Virus record (IMG/VR): IMGVR_UViG_3300033273_000047 | Location: 1-28,352 of that record | Origin: a virus | Length of the DNA stretch: 28,352 nt | Direction: 5' to 3' (one strand) | Shown here: positions 28,203 to 28,352 of the stretch, piece by piece | How the letters are laid out: the number at the start of each line of letters is the position of its first letter | Position numbering within the stretch: position 1 is the stretch's first letter | The notes under the pieces: model-generated | What the model was told of the DNA's origin: nothing | The model's database searches: none | Seen by the model: only the letters and a program-made list of their open reading frames with translations | Position numbers and translations under genes: made by a program

Positions 28203-28233
28203 TATATATCGAAAATTAATTACGATTTTAGAA
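28203..28233 (-). promoter_or_regulatory. Bipartite phage promoter candidate, copy 5 (tail operon)
   Basis: The minus strand reads TTCTAAAA (28233-28226), 14 nt, CGATATATA (28211-28203). The ATG at 28199 follows after 3 nt. Immediately upstream is the terminator at 28242-28270, giving the same terminator-promoter order as at 16685-16752. Confidence 0.78.
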
Positions 28234-28241
28234 CAAAGCAT

Positions 28242-28270
28242 AAAAAAAGGCGACCATTTCTGACCGCCTT
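28242..28270 (-). terminator. Rho-independent terminator at the start of the tail operon
   Basis: On the minus strand AAGGCGGTCA (28270-28261) pairs with TGGTCGCCTT (28256-28247) closed by a GAAA tetraloop, with two G-U pairs, then T (28246-28242). It ends transcription of whatever gene lies to the right of the window. Confidence 0.88.
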
Positions 28271-28352
28271 ACATCCAATTAGTTATTATAGAAATAAACA
28301 ATAACTTAAAAAACCAACACTATACTAACTGGACGCTAAACAATAAAGTGAA
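28271..28352. other. Right edge without a recognisable gene
   Basis: These 82 bases are AT-rich. On the minus strand one frame runs from the window edge to a TAG at about 28320-28322 (FTLLFSVQLV), which could be the end of a gene off the window, but ten codons are not enough to judge. The terminator after it supports a gene ending nearby. Confidence 0.3.

Noticed and set aside
28200-28241. Upstream ATG at 28241 for the first tail gene
   Set aside because: It lies in the promoter and terminator region. The ATG at 28199 sits 3 nt after the conserved box as in three other late genes.
1-28352. tRNA genes, CRISPR arrays, insertion sequences, integrase and attachment sites
   Set aside because: I looked on both strands and saw no cloverleaf with conserved arms, no regularly spaced repeats, no transposase or integrase motifs. 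Lysogeny genes may lie off the window.

Overview
The window is a 28 kb piece of an AT-rich (roughly one-third GC by eye) tailed phage genome, almost certainly a siphovirus of a Bacteroidetes host, probably a marine flavobacterium. The evidence is: no Shine-Dalgarno sequences before start codons; a full Bacteroidetes-type promoter (TTTG-N19-TATATTTG) before the lysis-side genes; DUF3127-type and HolIn_3TMs-type proteins; XkdF-type protease and portal relatives of kinds I know from flavobacterial phages; and a tape-measure-like protein. Every supported gene lies on the minus strand, so transcription runs from the right end to the left. All three stop codons are used normally. Genes are packed with ATGA or TAATG stop/start overlaps, and these helped to find more than ten genes of 37-58 codons.

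Layout in transcription order (right to left): a terminator at 28242-28270 closes an operon lying off the window. Next come a tail-region gene with an apparent -1 frameshift (27463-28199), a tail-completion-like gene, a gp10-like gene, two large tail proteins and the tape measure (to 21109). The head block follows: an XkdF-type protease fusion, a Cys-rich mini-protein, two related helical proteins, a scaffold-like protein and the major capsid protein, closed by a terminator at 17331-17365. A tail-tube-like gene sits between two terminators. Then come a small structural protein, portal, head-tail adaptor and an S74-chaperone tail fibre (10879-14007). A host-type promoter drives a lysis-side cassette (10525 down to 8552: exported thioredoxin-like protein, membrane protein, M15 endolysin, holin and two mini-proteins). 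Next is a recombination and replication block (8371 down to 1273): NinG, OB-fold/SSB-like proteins, a ribbon-helix-helix protein, a DnaB-like ATPase, a sigma-like factor, three PD-(D/E)XK-type proteins, HNH and a stand-alone DnaA domain IV. Terminase small and large subunits end the window; the large subunit runs off the left edge.

The most striking unlisted structure is a five-copy bipartite element, YAAAA-N14-CGATATATA, always intergenic, always on the coding strand and with exactly the same spacing. It precedes the terminase genes and four structural gene groups. I read it as a phage-specific late promoter, possibly read by the phage's own sigma-like protein (4745-5224). Four of the five copies sit only 3-5 nt from the ATG, implying leaderless or nearly leaderless late mRNAs. 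Replication and lysis genes instead show host-type promoters. Other notable signals are a T9 -1 frameshift site in the first tail gene, a near-perfect homopurine mirror repeat at 8404-8451 (potential H-DNA), and a module order in which tail genes are transcribed before head genes.
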